From CAYWVR01 sp964461715 (GTDB lineage: Bacteria > Planctomycetota > Phycisphaerae > FEN-1346), in NCBI GenBank assembly GCA_964461715.1, contig CAYWVR010000020.1, positions 1-64,000 of the forward strand: DNA of 64,000 nt, read 5' to 3'. This document shows positions 36,814 through 45,352 of this stretch, piece after piece. The position numbers and the translations under genes are program-made. A model generated the notes under the pieces. That model was given only the letters and a program-made list of their open reading frames with translations, made no database searches and was not told the DNA's origin. Numbering within the stretch: position 1 is the stretch's first letter; each line of letters begins with the position of its first letter.

Positions 36814-37917
36814 TCAGGGGCCGAGGTTCGTCCCGGCCTCGCCGCCCGGGACCGGCCCCAGATACTGGGCCGCGCCCGCCCGTTGCTCGGGCGTCAGAAC
36901 GGCCTCGACCTCGCGTCGCGTCGTCGCCTCGATCTCGGCGTGGGCCGCGGCGGCGCGGGCGCTCGCCTCCTCGTGCAAACGGGCCCGCTCGGTGGGCTCG
37001 AGATCGCGGGACTCGCCGAGCCCCGCGAAGGCGTCGCGCGTAGCGCGGGCGCGGTCGGCAGAAGCCTGCTGGAGCGCGGCCCTGATGGTCTCGACCTGCT
37101 CGGCGGAGAGGTCGAGCGACGCCGCGACCTCGTCGCTCGTCAGGGCCCAGGGGCCCTGGCCTTGAAGCTCCATGAGCCGGTGGATCGTCCGGACCGTCTC
37201 CCTCTGCTCGGGCGTCAGGACTTCGAGGGCCTCGGCGTCGAGGGCGACCAGCTTCTCGACGCCCGCGCGACGTTCTTCGGCGGCGGTCTGCATGCGCTCC
37301 TTGCGCTGGTCGGCCGGGAGGGTCCGCAAATCACGGTACACCTGGATGTGCCCTTCGAGCTCGGCGCGGACCGCGTCGGCCCGCTTCTTGAGATCGGCGA
37401 GGGCCTTCGCCTGCGCCTCTGTCAGGCCGAGGTCGGCGGCGTGCGCCGGATCGTTGAGCGCGTCGACGGTGTCGCCGGGGCTCTTCGTCGAGTGGGCGCG
37501 TCCGGCCCCGCCCTGGCTCACCACCATGTCGCCGAGGCGGATAACCGTCTGGCCGTTCGCGCCGCCGATGACGATGACCCCTTCGCCGCGCCCCTGCCAT
37601 TTGGCTTTGCCGGCGGCCTTGCCGTCAGCCGGTTTCTTCTCGGTCTTGACAGTCACGTTCTCGCCGTCGGTGGAGACGCTGATGCTGATGCTGGCGGAGG
37701 AAGCCGCAGGCTGCTCGTTGCCCTCCGCGTCGGCTTCGCTCCTCTTCTTCTGCGTCTCGTCCGAGGCCGACTCCTTCGACGCCGCCTCGGCCTCCGACGT
37801 GGCGTCGGGCGAGACGGCATCGGACTCGCTCGGCCCGGCCGGAGCCGGGCGTCCCGGTCCGGTGCAGAGCGCGACCAGGACGGCGGCGGTAATGATCCAT
37901 CGGAGGCGCGTTCTCAT
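36814..37917 (-). CDS. secreted Ala/Glu-rich helical protein, function unknown
   Basis: 367 residues from the ATG with AAAGGGGAG upstream. The signal peptide (RTRLRWIITAAVLVALCTG) leads into a Ser/Glu/Ala-rich region, a short beta segment (GEGVIVIGGANGQTVIRL), then a long charged helical region with repeated LT/LTPEQR motifs (LGLTEAQAKALADL, VLTPEQRETV, LDLSAEQVETIRAAL, VLTPEQRAGAAQYL). The LTPEQR pattern resembles periplasmic Spy/CpxP-like or planctomycete Zn-resistance-type proteins. A periplasmic stress or chaperone role is possible but not shown. Confidence 0.65.
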   Translation of the reverse strand: MRTRLRWIITAAVLVALCTGPGRPAPAGPSESDAVSPDATSEAEAASKESASDETQKKRSEADAEGNEQPAASSASISISVSTDGENVTVKTEKKPADGKAAGKAKWQGRGEGVIVIGGANGQTVIRLGDMVVSQGGAGRAHSTKSPGDTVDALNDPAHAADLGLTEAQAKALADLKKRADAVRAELEGHIQVYRDLRTLPADQRKERMQTAAEERRAGVEKLVALDAEALEVLTPEQRETVRTIHRLMELQGQGPWALTSDEVAASLDLSAEQVETIRAALQQASADRARATRDAFAGLGESRDLEPTERARLHEEASARAAAAHAEIEATTRREVEAVLTPEQRAGAAQYLGPVPGGEAGTNLGP

Positions 37918-37930
37918 CGAGGCTCCCCTT

Positions 37931-37971
37931 TCATTGCCTGTGCCAACGGGTTCATTGCCTGTGCCAACGGG
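37931..37971. repeat. 20-bp direct repeat in the leader upstream of the 36814 gene
   Basis: The 20 bases tcattgcctgtgccaacggg occur twice (37931-37950 and 37952-37971), one base apart, just upstream of the ribosome binding site. The position between promoter and start suggests a leader element or a slippage duplication. Confidence 0.7.
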
Positions 37972-38034
37972 GCCGGCTCCCATCCCGGCCTCCCATCGAT
38001 AATGACGCCGGCGGGAGCGTTCTTTGCGCACCTT

Positions 38035-38064
38035 AGCGTAACGCCCCGGTACGGCAAGCGTCAA
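38035..38064 (-). promoter_or_regulatory. possible promoter for the 36814 gene
   Basis: Minus strand TTGACG (38059-38064), 18-base spacer, TACGCT (38035-38040). The -35 is good and the -10 weak. It is about 118 bases upstream of the start codon, in the divergent region with the exbB-like gene. Confidence 0.35.
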
Positions 38065-38192
38065 GCTCCCTCGAACGCCCGTCGCTTTTCTGGCGGCACT
38101 TCGCGGTGCGTGGTGGGTTTCCTCTGTGTAACGCCGGAGGTGACCCATGGGCCGCCGGCGGCAACAGAACCTTCGGGTCCGGAGGATCAGCG

Positions 38193-38948
38193 ATGCACAG
38201 ACTCAGGTGGGCCTCATGGACGGTCGTGGCGATCGTGGTTCTTTCGGCGGCAGGGATTCTGTGGGCCCAAGGCGGGCCGGCCGCACCGATGGGTGAGTCT
38301 TTCTCGCTCGACCGGTTCGTCAACGACCTCTGGCGCAAGTTCCAGATGGGCGGGTACACGATGTACGTGATCCTGTTCCTCTCGATCATCGGCTTGGCCT
38401 TCGTGCTGGAGCGTATCTTCCGCCTCCGCCGTAGCGTCATCGTGCCGGCCGGTCTGGCGGAACGGGCCGACGGCCTCTGGCGGGAGGGCCGCCGGGACGA
38501 ACTCCAGCAGATGGTCCAAGGCCGAAAGGACACTCTCTCCAAGATCATCCGCTTCGTGCTCCGCCACCGCAAGCAGCCGATCGCCAGCGTCAATCAGGCC
38601 GCCGGCGACATCGCCACCCGCGACATCGAGCGCCACGGGATGCTGACGTACCCGCTGGCGGCGGTGGCGGCAATCGCTCCGCTGCTGGGCCTCTTCGGGA
38701 CGGTGCTGGGCATGATCGAGGCCTTCGAGAGCGTCACCATCGCCGGCGAGATGGGCGACCCGTCCATCCTCTCTGCCAGCATCTCGAAGGCCCTGGTGAC
38801 GACGGCGTTCGGCCTGTTCGTCGCCATCCCGACGCTCTTCTTCTACCACCTCTTCCGGGTCCGTACGAACTTCCTCGCCAGTCTGCTGGAGGAGGAGTCG
38901 AGCACCCTCATCAACGACTGGTTCATGACGGAGGGGGAGGACGCATGA
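38193..38948 (+). CDS. ExbB/TolQ/MotA-family proton channel subunit
   Basis: 251 residues from the ATG with GGAGGA upstream. A cleavable signal (VVAIVVLSAAGILWAQ) is followed by three membrane helices: about 55-73 (YTMYVILFLSIIGLAFVLE), about 160-180 (YPLAAVAAIAPLLGLFGTVL) and about 205-225 (ALVTTAFGLFVAIPTLFFY). APLLGLFGTVLGMIEAF and TTAFGLFVAIP are the family signatures. With ExbD it makes a proton-driven motor. The signal peptide before the channel is typical of the planctomycete-type ExbB. Confidence 0.9.
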   Translation: MHRLRWASWTVVAIVVLSAAGILWAQGGPAAPMGESFSLDRFVNDLWRKFQMGGYTMYVILFLSIIGLAFVLERIFRLRRSVIVPAGLAERADGLWREGRRDELQQMVQGRKDTLSKIIRFVLRHRKQPIASVNQAAGDIATRDIERHGMLTYPLAAVAAIAPLLGLFGTVLGMIEAFESVTIAGEMGDPSILSASISKALVTTAFGLFVAIPTLFFYHLFRVRTNFLASLLEEESSTLINDWFMTEGEDA

Positions 38949-39352
38949 GAATCACGCGCGCCGACACGAGCGAGGAAGCCGGCGTCCAGATGGCGCCGTT
39001 GATCGATTGCGTCTTCCTGCTGCTGATCTTCTTCCTGGTCGCCGCCACCCTCAAGAAGGCCCACAAGGAGCTCGACCTCGAGCTGCCCCACTCCGCCGCC
39101 GCCATCGAGACGAAGTCGAAGTACGATACGCTCATCCTGGAGGTGGCGAAGGACGGGACGGTCTACCTGGAGTCCGAGCCGGTGTCGGCCCGGTTTCTCC
39201 ACAAGAAGCTGCGCGAGTCGGCGACGAAGAACCCCAATCGCCGCGTCCGCATCGACGCCGACCGCCGCACCGCCGCCCAGCACCTCGTGCAACTGCTGGA
39301 CCTGTGCCAGTTCGAGGGGCTGAACAACGTGGGTCTGCGCACGCGCGATTAG
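38945..39352 (+). CDS. ExbD/TolR-family motor subunit
   Basis: 135 residues; the ATG overlaps the exbB-like stop (ATGA). One membrane helix, APLIDCVFLLLIFFLVAATL, carries the conserved proton-binding Asp (PLID). The periplasmic domain (VRIDADRRTAAQHLVQLLDL) matches ExbD. It forms the rotor/stator axis with the upstream channel. Confidence 0.92.
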   Translation: MRITRADTSEEAGVQMAPLIDCVFLLLIFFLVAATLKKAHKELDLELPHSAAAIETKSKYDTLILEVAKDGTVYLESEPVSARFLHKKLRESATKNPNRRVRIDADRRTAAQHLVQLLDLCQFEGLNNVGLRTRD

Positions 39353-39365
39353 CGGGAGGTGAGCC

Positions 39366-40730
39366 GTGGCCAAGTTCCACACCTACTCCGAGGCGCGCGG
39401 CATCAAGTGGGGCACGTTCTGGTGGGTCGCGGCCGCCGGACTCCACGCCGCGGCCATCTTCTGTCTGATCTACTTAACCCCCTTGCGCGATTGGTTCTTC
39501 GCGAAGCCGAAGCTCGAGCAGGCGTTCAAGGGCCTCGAAGGCACCAAGGTCCAGCGCGTCGCCGAGGAGATGATCGAGATCAACACCCGCCGCATCGCCG
39601 AGAAGGTCGAGAAGCAGAAAGCGGCCCTCGGCAAGCTGGCCGGGATGTGCGAGACGCGGCACGCGCGCTACGCAAGCGAGGCCCGCAAGGCCGGACGGCC
39701 AGCCGAGGCGCTGGACGTCCTGGGCCCGCCGGGCCCCGACCCGAACATCTCGCTCTACGACAAGTCCATCGTCGAGCTCTACGACGCGGCCCAGGCCATC
39801 GAGCGGACGACCTTCGGCACCTATCGTCGGCTGCGCGCCGTCGAGCTGGCCCGCATCCAAGCCCTGCCGATCGAGGAGGCATTCGAGGCGACCACCGTCG
39901 CCCTCCCGACCCATCCGCCGATCGACGAGTCGGTGCTGCATCAGAGGATCACGAACGTCACGGACGGCAGGCTCGATGCCCTCAAGGCCGAACTCTTCAA
40001 AATCAGGGCCGAGGTCGGCTCGATGCTCGCCGCGGTCCTGCGGATGATCGACATGGCCGAGGGCATCATGGGCGAGGACATCGGCCGCACCGTCATCTCC
40101 GGGTCGGGCGGCGTGTTCGAGGGCGCGGGCGGCGGGAGGTGGGGATCGGGCATCGGGCCGACTCTGGCCCCCCACGAGTTCTACCCCGGCAACCGCGACG
40201 GCGACTTCGACGAGACGTTCCGGCCCATCGCAGGCCGCAAGCTCATGGACGCCGGCCGCCAGGCCGAGTGGATGTACATCGACACGTGGTACATGATCGG
40301 CCCGTTCCCGAACCCGAACCGGGCCTACATGGACAAGAAGTTCCCGCCGGAGTCGGCCATCGACCTCGACGCGACCTACGTGGGCAAGGACGGCATGAAG
40401 CTCCAGTGGCAGTGGCGCCAGTCCGCCCGGATGATGATCGCCCCCCACCACGCCACCAACTACGCCGTCTGGTACGCCTACACCGAGATCTACGCCGACG
40501 CCGAGCAGGACCGCTACGTCGCCTTCGGCAGCGACGATTACTCCAAGGTCTGGCTCAACGGCGAGCTGAAGTGGACGAGCGGAAAGACGCCCCACAAGTG
40601 GATCCCGGACCGCGGCTTCCGCAAGTTACACTTCAAGAAGGGCTACAACTCGATGCTCCTGAAACTGGAGAACGCAGGCGGGACCACCGGCTTCTCCGTC
40701 GTCGTCTACCTCGGAGACGCCGAGTTTTGA
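39366..40730 (+). CDS. membrane-anchored protein in the TonB position, C-terminal lectin/PA14-like domain
   Basis: 454 residues from GTG with GGGAGGTGAG upstream. One membrane segment (about 17-40, FWWVAAAGLHAAAIFCLIYL) is followed by a long helical region with coiled-coil character (IEINTRRIAEKVEKQKAAL), a Gly-rich stretch, and a C-terminal beta domain (YIDTWYMIGPFPNPNRAYM, YVAFGSDDYSKVWLNGE, MLLKLENAGGTTGFSVVV) resembling PA14/sugar-binding jelly rolls of planctomycete proteins. There is no proline-rich TonB segment or TonB_C motif. It sits where TonB/TolA would, so it probably receives the motor's energy; this is inference. Confidence 0.65.
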   Translation: MAKFHTYSEARGIKWGTFWWVAAAGLHAAAIFCLIYLTPLRDWFFAKPKLEQAFKGLEGTKVQRVAEEMIEINTRRIAEKVEKQKAALGKLAGMCETRHARYASEARKAGRPAEALDVLGPPGPDPNISLYDKSIVELYDAAQAIERTTFGTYRRLRAVELARIQALPIEEAFEATTVALPTHPPIDESVLHQRITNVTDGRLDALKAELFKIRAEVGSMLAAVLRMIDMAEGIMGEDIGRTVISGSGGVFEGAGGGRWGSGIGPTLAPHEFYPGNRDGDFDETFRPIAGRKLMDAGRQAEWMYIDTWYMIGPFPNPNRAYMDKKFPPESAIDLDATYVGKDGMKLQWQWRQSARMMIAPHHATNYAVWYAYTEIYADAEQDRYVAFGSDDYSKVWLNGELKWTSGKTPHKWIPDRGFRKLHFKKGYNSMLLKLENAGGTTGFSVVVYLGDAEF

Positions 40731-40753
40731 ACCCGCGCGATGCGGACGCTGCC

Positions 40754-43114
40754 ATGTCCATCCGACCTCTTCCGATCGCATGCCTCGCCGCCATACTCGC
40801 GGGATACCTGGCGCCGGGGTGCGGCCCGTCGGGCTCGCCCGAGGACCAGCGAGCCGCTCGGCTCATCGAGGACCTTCAGAACATGAGCCCCGCGAAGCGC
40901 CTCCATGCGTGCCACGAACTCGGCGCCATGCGGTACGAGGGGGCCGCCGAGCCGCTCGTCCGGGCCCTCTACGATCTGCGGAAGGACGTCCGGTTGGCGG
41001 CCATCCGGGCCCTGGGCGAGATCGGCAGCGCGAAGGTCATCGAGCCCCTGACCCGGCAGCTCGCCCGCGCGGAGGACTGGACCCACCGCAAGGCCGCCGC
41101 CGAAGCCCTCGGCAAGATCGGCGATCCGGCGGCGGTGCCGGCCCTCGTCGCGGCGCTGGCCGACCCGGACCGCGCCGCCGCCATGGCCGCCGCGGGCGCG
41201 CTGGCGGAGATCGGACCCGAATCTGCCGCACCCCTCCTGGAGATCGTGGCCGCGGACGACCCGGAGCGTCGGGAAGGGGCGGCCCTGGCCCTGGGTCTTC
41301 TGGGTGATAAGCGGGCCGTCGACGCGCTTCTGCCGCTCCTGTCGACGCCGCTCCCTGAGGACGCCGGCCCCGGCGCGAAAGCCGACCCCACGATGATGCG
41401 GCTGACGGTGGCCGACGCCCTCGCAGAACTGGGCGACCCCCGGGCCGCCGAACCCATCGCCGCGATGCTGACGGACCCCGACCCGGCCGTCCGCCAAGGC
41501 GCCGGTCGGGCGCTCGTCGAGATGGGGGCCGCCGGCGCGCCCGCCCTTGCGAAGACCGCGCGGAGCGAGGACCGCGACCTCCGGCTCCGGGCCGTGCGCC
41601 TCCTGGGCGACCTTCCGGACCCCGCCGCCATCGAGCCGCTGCTCATCGCCCTGAAGGACCCGGACCGCCGCGTCCGCGAGGCCGCCTCCGAGGCCCTCGA
41701 CGAGGTGTCCGGCGAGGAGGCCGTCGGCGCGATCGTCCAGGCCACCCGACACGACGAGGTGCCCGTCCGCGTCACCGCCGCCGAGATGCTCGCTGAGGCC
41801 GGCCCCGGGAAAGCCGCCGACCCGCTCATCCGACTTCTTGAAGAGGCCGAACCCGAGGTCCGGTACACGGCCGCGACGCTGCTCGGGACGCTCGGCGCAC
41901 GGAAGGCCGCCGACCCGCTCGCCCGGCTCCTTCGCGACGAGCACGTGGACGTTCGCCTGGCGGCCGCCGACGCCCTGGTGCGCCTGGAGGACAAGCGGGG
42001 CGTGGACACACTCATCGCCATCGCCCGCGAGCACACAGGCAAGACGTTCACCAAGGAAGAACGCAAACGACGGACGTGGGGCCCGAGCGACCGCGCCGGT
42101 GCCGCCGCCCAAGCCCTCGGCCGCGCGAAGGACCCCAAGGCCGTCGACGTCCTCGTCGCGATGGTCAAGCGCGGCGACTTCCACCACAAGGAGGCCGCGA
42201 CCCGGGCCTTGGGCGAGATCGGCGACCCGCGCGGTTTCGCCCCCCTCGTGCCTCTTCTGGCGCGGCGAGGGTTCAAGGAGATCGGCATCCGCGCCAAGGC
42301 CATCCGGGCCCTGCCGAAGATCGACGCCGAGAAGGCCGTGCCGCTCCTCATCCGCGAGCTGACCACGAAGGAGTGGCAGGATCCGTACCAACCGCCCATG
42401 ATCGCCGCCGTCCTGGCCTCGACCCGCGACCCGCGGGTGATCCCGTACCTCCTTGAGCGCTTGACGAGCGACCTTCGGGAGATGCGCCAGGCCGCGGCCC
42501 GGGGCCTGACCGAGATCGGCCGGCCCGCCGTCCCCGCCCTCATCGAGAAGCTCGGCGCCGACGACCGCGTCATGCGGGGAGTGGCGTCGCTCGTTCTATC
42601 GAGGATCGGCAAGCCCGCCTACGAGGATCTCGTCGGGGCCCTCAATCACGAGAACGCGGACGTGCGGCAGGCCGTCGCGTGGGCGCTCGGCCAATCCGCG
42701 AACCCGGAGGCCGTCGAGCCGCTGCTGGGCCATCTCGCGGACGACGCGCCCGCGGTCCGCGGGGCCGTGGCCTGGGCCCTGGGCGAGCGGAAGGACCCGA
42801 AGGCCGTCGAGCCGCTTCTGGCCATGCTGAAGGACCCCGCACCCGAGCCGCGCATCGGCGCGGCCGAGGCGCTCGCGAAGTTCGGCGACACGCGGGCCGT
42901 CGAGCCGATCCTTCCGCTGCTCTCGGACGCGAACGAGGACGTCCGCCTGGCCGCGGTCGTCGCCCTCGGGGCCTTGAGCGACGAACGGGCCCTCGACCCC
43001 TTGAAGAGCGTGGCCGTGGGCGACCCGGTGGACACGATCCGCGCCGCGGCCCGGGAATCAATCGGTCTCATCCACGCCGATCTTCAGGCCGCGGAGGCCG
43101 AGGTCGGGTCATAG
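40754..43114 (+). CDS. HEAT-repeat lipoprotein
   Basis: 786 residues. The signal MSIRPLPIACLAAILAGYL with APGC gives a likely lipidated Cys at residue 23. Almost the whole mature protein is HEAT/PBS-lyase-like repeats of about 30 residues (DVRLAAIRALGEIGSAKVIE, RRVREAASEALDEVSGEEAV, PAVRGAVAWALGERKDPKAV), roughly 20 copies. One region (about residues 425-460, KTFTKEERKRRTWG) interrupts the pattern. It starts 23 bases after the anchored protein and closes the ExbB/D operon. A protein-binding envelope scaffold is likely. Confidence 0.85.
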   Translation: MSIRPLPIACLAAILAGYLAPGCGPSGSPEDQRAARLIEDLQNMSPAKRLHACHELGAMRYEGAAEPLVRALYDLRKDVRLAAIRALGEIGSAKVIEPLTRQLARAEDWTHRKAAAEALGKIGDPAAVPALVAALADPDRAAAMAAAGALAEIGPESAAPLLEIVAADDPERREGAALALGLLGDKRAVDALLPLLSTPLPEDAGPGAKADPTMMRLTVADALAELGDPRAAEPIAAMLTDPDPAVRQGAGRALVEMGAAGAPALAKTARSEDRDLRLRAVRLLGDLPDPAAIEPLLIALKDPDRRVREAASEALDEVSGEEAVGAIVQATRHDEVPVRVTAAEMLAEAGPGKAADPLIRLLEEAEPEVRYTAATLLGTLGARKAADPLARLLRDEHVDVRLAAADALVRLEDKRGVDTLIAIAREHTGKTFTKEERKRRTWGPSDRAGAAAQALGRAKDPKAVDVLVAMVKRGDFHHKEAATRALGEIGDPRGFAPLVPLLARRGFKEIGIRAKAIRALPKIDAEKAVPLLIRELTTKEWQDPYQPPMIAAVLASTRDPRVIPYLLERLTSDLREMRQAAARGLTEIGRPAVPALIEKLGADDRVMRGVASLVLSRIGKPAYEDLVGALNHENADVRQAVAWALGQSANPEAVEPLLGHLADDAPAVRGAVAWALGERKDPKAVEPLLAMLKDPAPEPRIGAAEALAKFGDTRAVEPILPLLSDANEDVRLAAVVALGALSDERALDPLKSVAVGDPVDTIRAAARESIGLIHADLQAAEAEVGS

Positions 43115-43143
43115 GAAAAAAGGGCGACCCGCCCGGGCCGCCC
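43115..43143 (-). terminator. rho-independent terminator after tRNA-Phe
   Basis: On the minus strand the stem GGGCG...CGCCC (43122-43143) is followed by TTTTTT (43116-43121). It lies 10 bases downstream of the tRNA 3' end. Confidence 0.75.
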
Positions 43144-43153
43144 TGCGATGGTC

Positions 43154-43228
43154 TGGTGGGCAGGGGGGGAGTCGCACCCCCGACACCCCGGTTTTCAGCC
43201 GAGTGCTCTACTCCTGAGCTACCTGCCC
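43154..43228 (-). tRNA. tRNA-Phe(GAA), CCA encoded, atypical elbow
   Basis: Minus strand: acceptor GGGCAGG/CCTGCCC, D-stem GCTC/GAGC, anticodon stem CTCGG/CCGGG with loop CTGAAAA (anticodon GAA), T-stem GGGGG/CCCCC, discriminator A and an encoded CCA. It is 75 nt with CCA. The D-loop is only AGGAGTA (7 nt), and the T-loop is TGCGACT instead of TTCRANT, so the usual G18-U55 contact seems lost on both sides. The strong promoter and terminator argue that it is a functional gene. Confidence 0.88.
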
Positions 43229-43246
43229 GTCGGATGCCGACGCGTC

Positions 43247-43275
43247 ACTATAGTCGTCGCGGCCTCCCGTGTCAA
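43247..43275 (-). promoter_or_regulatory. strong sigma-70-type promoter for tRNA-Phe
   Basis: Minus strand TTGACA (43270-43275), 17-base spacer, TATAGT (43247-43252), ending 19 bases before the tRNA 5' end. This is a near-consensus promoter. Confidence 0.85.
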
Positions 43276-43287
43276 CACGTGCGGCCG

Positions 43288-45282
43288 TCATTCCTCGGTT
43301 TCCTCGGCGGCCGGAGCGTCGCCCTCGGGGCCCGCCTCATCCAAGTCCGTGACCCCGGGCGTCGTATAGGTGATGCCGTAGCGGGCCTCGACGGCGTCTT
43401 GGCCGAGGGCCGCCGCGAGGGCCCGCAGGCCGAGGGCTTGGGCCACCTCGCCCGCCATGACCGCCCGTAGCGCTGCGTAGCTCTCTTTGCGCGGGGCCTC
43501 GCGCTCCACGAGCTCCGCCACCACGACCATATCTCGCTCCGGCAAGGTCAGCATGGTGCGCTCCCGGCCGCCCTCCTTGAGCTTGAAGAGTTCCTCGATC
43601 AGGGCCCGGCTCGCTCCGACCCCGGGAACGGTCGGGACGAACGTGCGGCGGTCCCCGAGCATGAAATACGGGCTTAACTCTTCGCGCGGAAGCGGACCGA
43701 CCTCGGTGAGATCGATGTCCGCCTCCTTGGCCACCTCCTCCAGCCCGCCCATCTCCGCCGCCTTCGCCATCAGGTCGCGCGCGGCCTGCTCCGCCAGCTT
43801 GAGGGCCTCCTGCCGCCTCAGGTCTTCGGCCACCTGGGCCCGGACCTGCTCAAGGGTCTCGGGCACGTAGCTCGGGCGGAAGCGCGTGACGCGGAAGGCG
43901 TAGGCGGCGCCCGTCTCAGGATGAGTGAACACCTCGCTGATCTCGCCGACGGCCAGGCGGGCCTGCTCCGCCCCGACCAGTTCCTTCAGGGCGAAGGCCA
44001 CGTCCGTGATCCGCGTGTCGTCCTGGCGGGCCTGGCCGATGCCGGGCAGCCCCGGGAGCTGGCTCGGCGTGCGCAGGCCGGTAGGCGGCTCGTAGCGGAC
44101 GTGTCGGCCGTCGGCCCAGATTCTCAGGTCCATCGGCTCGCGGTGGCTCCGGATCTCCGCCACGTTCTCGATCATCTTCTGGCGGGCCATCATGGAGGCC
44201 TTCTCGCGGGCCAACGTCCGGATAATGTCGTAGCGGACCCGGGCGAGAGGCTTGAACTCCTTGGGGTCTTCCTCGTCGGGAGCCTCGTCTTCCGGCGTCT
44301 CACCCTCGGGCGTCTCGTCCTCCGCCGCTCCCTCATCCTCCTCCTGGTCCTCCTCGACGAGGAACTCGGGGTCTTTGTGGGCCTCGTAGTAGGTTTCGAC
44401 GGCCTCTTGAGAAATCTCGCCCACGGCCTGCTCGACGTAGGCGTCCGGGGCAGCCACGAGGTATTCGATGGCCACTTGGTCGGGAATGCGGTAGCCGCCC
44501 CCCCCGGGGCCCTGCCCCGGCAGGAAGGCCTTGCAGGCCTCGAACCGGCGCCGGAGGGCCGCCTCGCTCAGCGCGGAGGTCTGGGCCAGAAAGCTCTGGG
44601 CTTCGAGCACAGCCAGCCGGACCGTCACCCGCTCGTCCATGCGGACGACGCGGGCCCGGACCTCTGCCTCGACCGGCGTCGCCAGGGCGTCGGCCAGCCA
44701 GTCGACGTAGGCTCGGAGCGTCTGGTCCACCTGCATGGCCTCGACGAGTGGCCCTCGCTCGGGCCCGCCCACGCGATCGAGGATCATGGCCAGCTCCGCC
44801 TGCGGCATGCCCGCCTGCACCAATGCCGCCAGCCGGCCCTCGATCTGGGCGGGGGTCACCTGGAAGCCTCGTTCGACGGCCTCGAGGTACAGGGCGTACC
44901 ATTTCATCAGCGGCTTCAGGGCCGGCGTCTCGCCGGCCGGGAGATCCTGGGCCACGGCCGGCCAAGCGGACACGCCGACCGTCAGGGCCCCGACCCGCCC
45001 CCGGGCGTCGCGCGACTCGACCGTCTCGGAGGCGCGGCGATAGAGCGTCATCATGACGGTGCCGGAGGCCTTGAGGCGGCTGTGGAAGCGCCCGAGGTCC
45101 CGGCCGCGCACCTCGGTCGAGCCCACGTGACCGAGGACCTTCCGCGACTCCGCCGTGCCCCGCCACCGCGCGATCCGCTCGCGCAGCGGCCCCCAGGCGC
45201 CGACGCCGACGAAGCCGACCACGCCTAAGCCCATCAGTACCAGGAACAGCGTCCGGTGACGCCTGAAAAATGACAAGGTCAT
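43288..45282 (-). CDS. PpiD/SurA-like membrane-anchored periplasmic foldase
   Basis: 664 residues. One N-terminal membrane anchor (about 12-32, LFLVLMGLGVVGFVGVGAW) is followed by a SurA-N-type chaperone region (GHVGSTEVRGRDLGRFHSRL). A second segment has ERGFQVTPAQIEGRLAALV and MPQAELAMIL. An acidic Glu/Asp/Pro stretch lies at about 310-350, and a C-terminal part includes VGEISEVFTHPETGAAYAFR, which resembles the end of a parvulin domain. A full parvulin core is not obvious, so isomerase activity is uncertain. The expected role is folding of exported proteins. Confidence 0.65.
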   Translation of the reverse strand: MTLSFFRRHRTLFLVLMGLGVVGFVGVGAWGPLRERIARWRGTAESRKVLGHVGSTEVRGRDLGRFHSRLKASGTVMMTLYRRASETVESRDARGRVGALTVGVSAWPAVAQDLPAGETPALKPLMKWYALYLEAVERGFQVTPAQIEGRLAALVQAGMPQAELAMILDRVGGPERGPLVEAMQVDQTLRAYVDWLADALATPVEAEVRARVVRMDERVTVRLAVLEAQSFLAQTSALSEAALRRRFEACKAFLPGQGPGGGGYRIPDQVAIEYLVAAPDAYVEQAVGEISQEAVETYYEAHKDPEFLVEEDQEEDEGAAEDETPEGETPEDEAPDEEDPKEFKPLARVRYDIIRTLAREKASMMARQKMIENVAEIRSHREPMDLRIWADGRHVRYEPPTGLRTPSQLPGLPGIGQARQDDTRITDVAFALKELVGAEQARLAVGEISEVFTHPETGAAYAFRVTRFRPSYVPETLEQVRAQVAEDLRRQEALKLAEQAARDLMAKAAEMGGLEEVAKEADIDLTEVGPLPREELSPYFMLGDRRTFVPTVPGVGASRALIEELFKLKEGGRERTMLTLPERDMVVVAELVEREAPRKESYAALRAVMAGEVAQALGLRALAAALGQDAVEARYGITYTTPGVTDLDEAGPEGDAPAAEETEE

Positions 45283-45352
45283 CGTACGGTACCTTTCCTT
45301 GGCTCCGAAAAGAGTCTCAGGCTACCACCGGGCCGCCGGTTTTCAACCCTAT

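Noticed and set aside
34876..38370. Plus-strand ORF of 1164 codons across gspF, gspE and the 36814 gene
   Set aside because: Antisense shadow crossing several real genes and a terminator; no recognisable motif.
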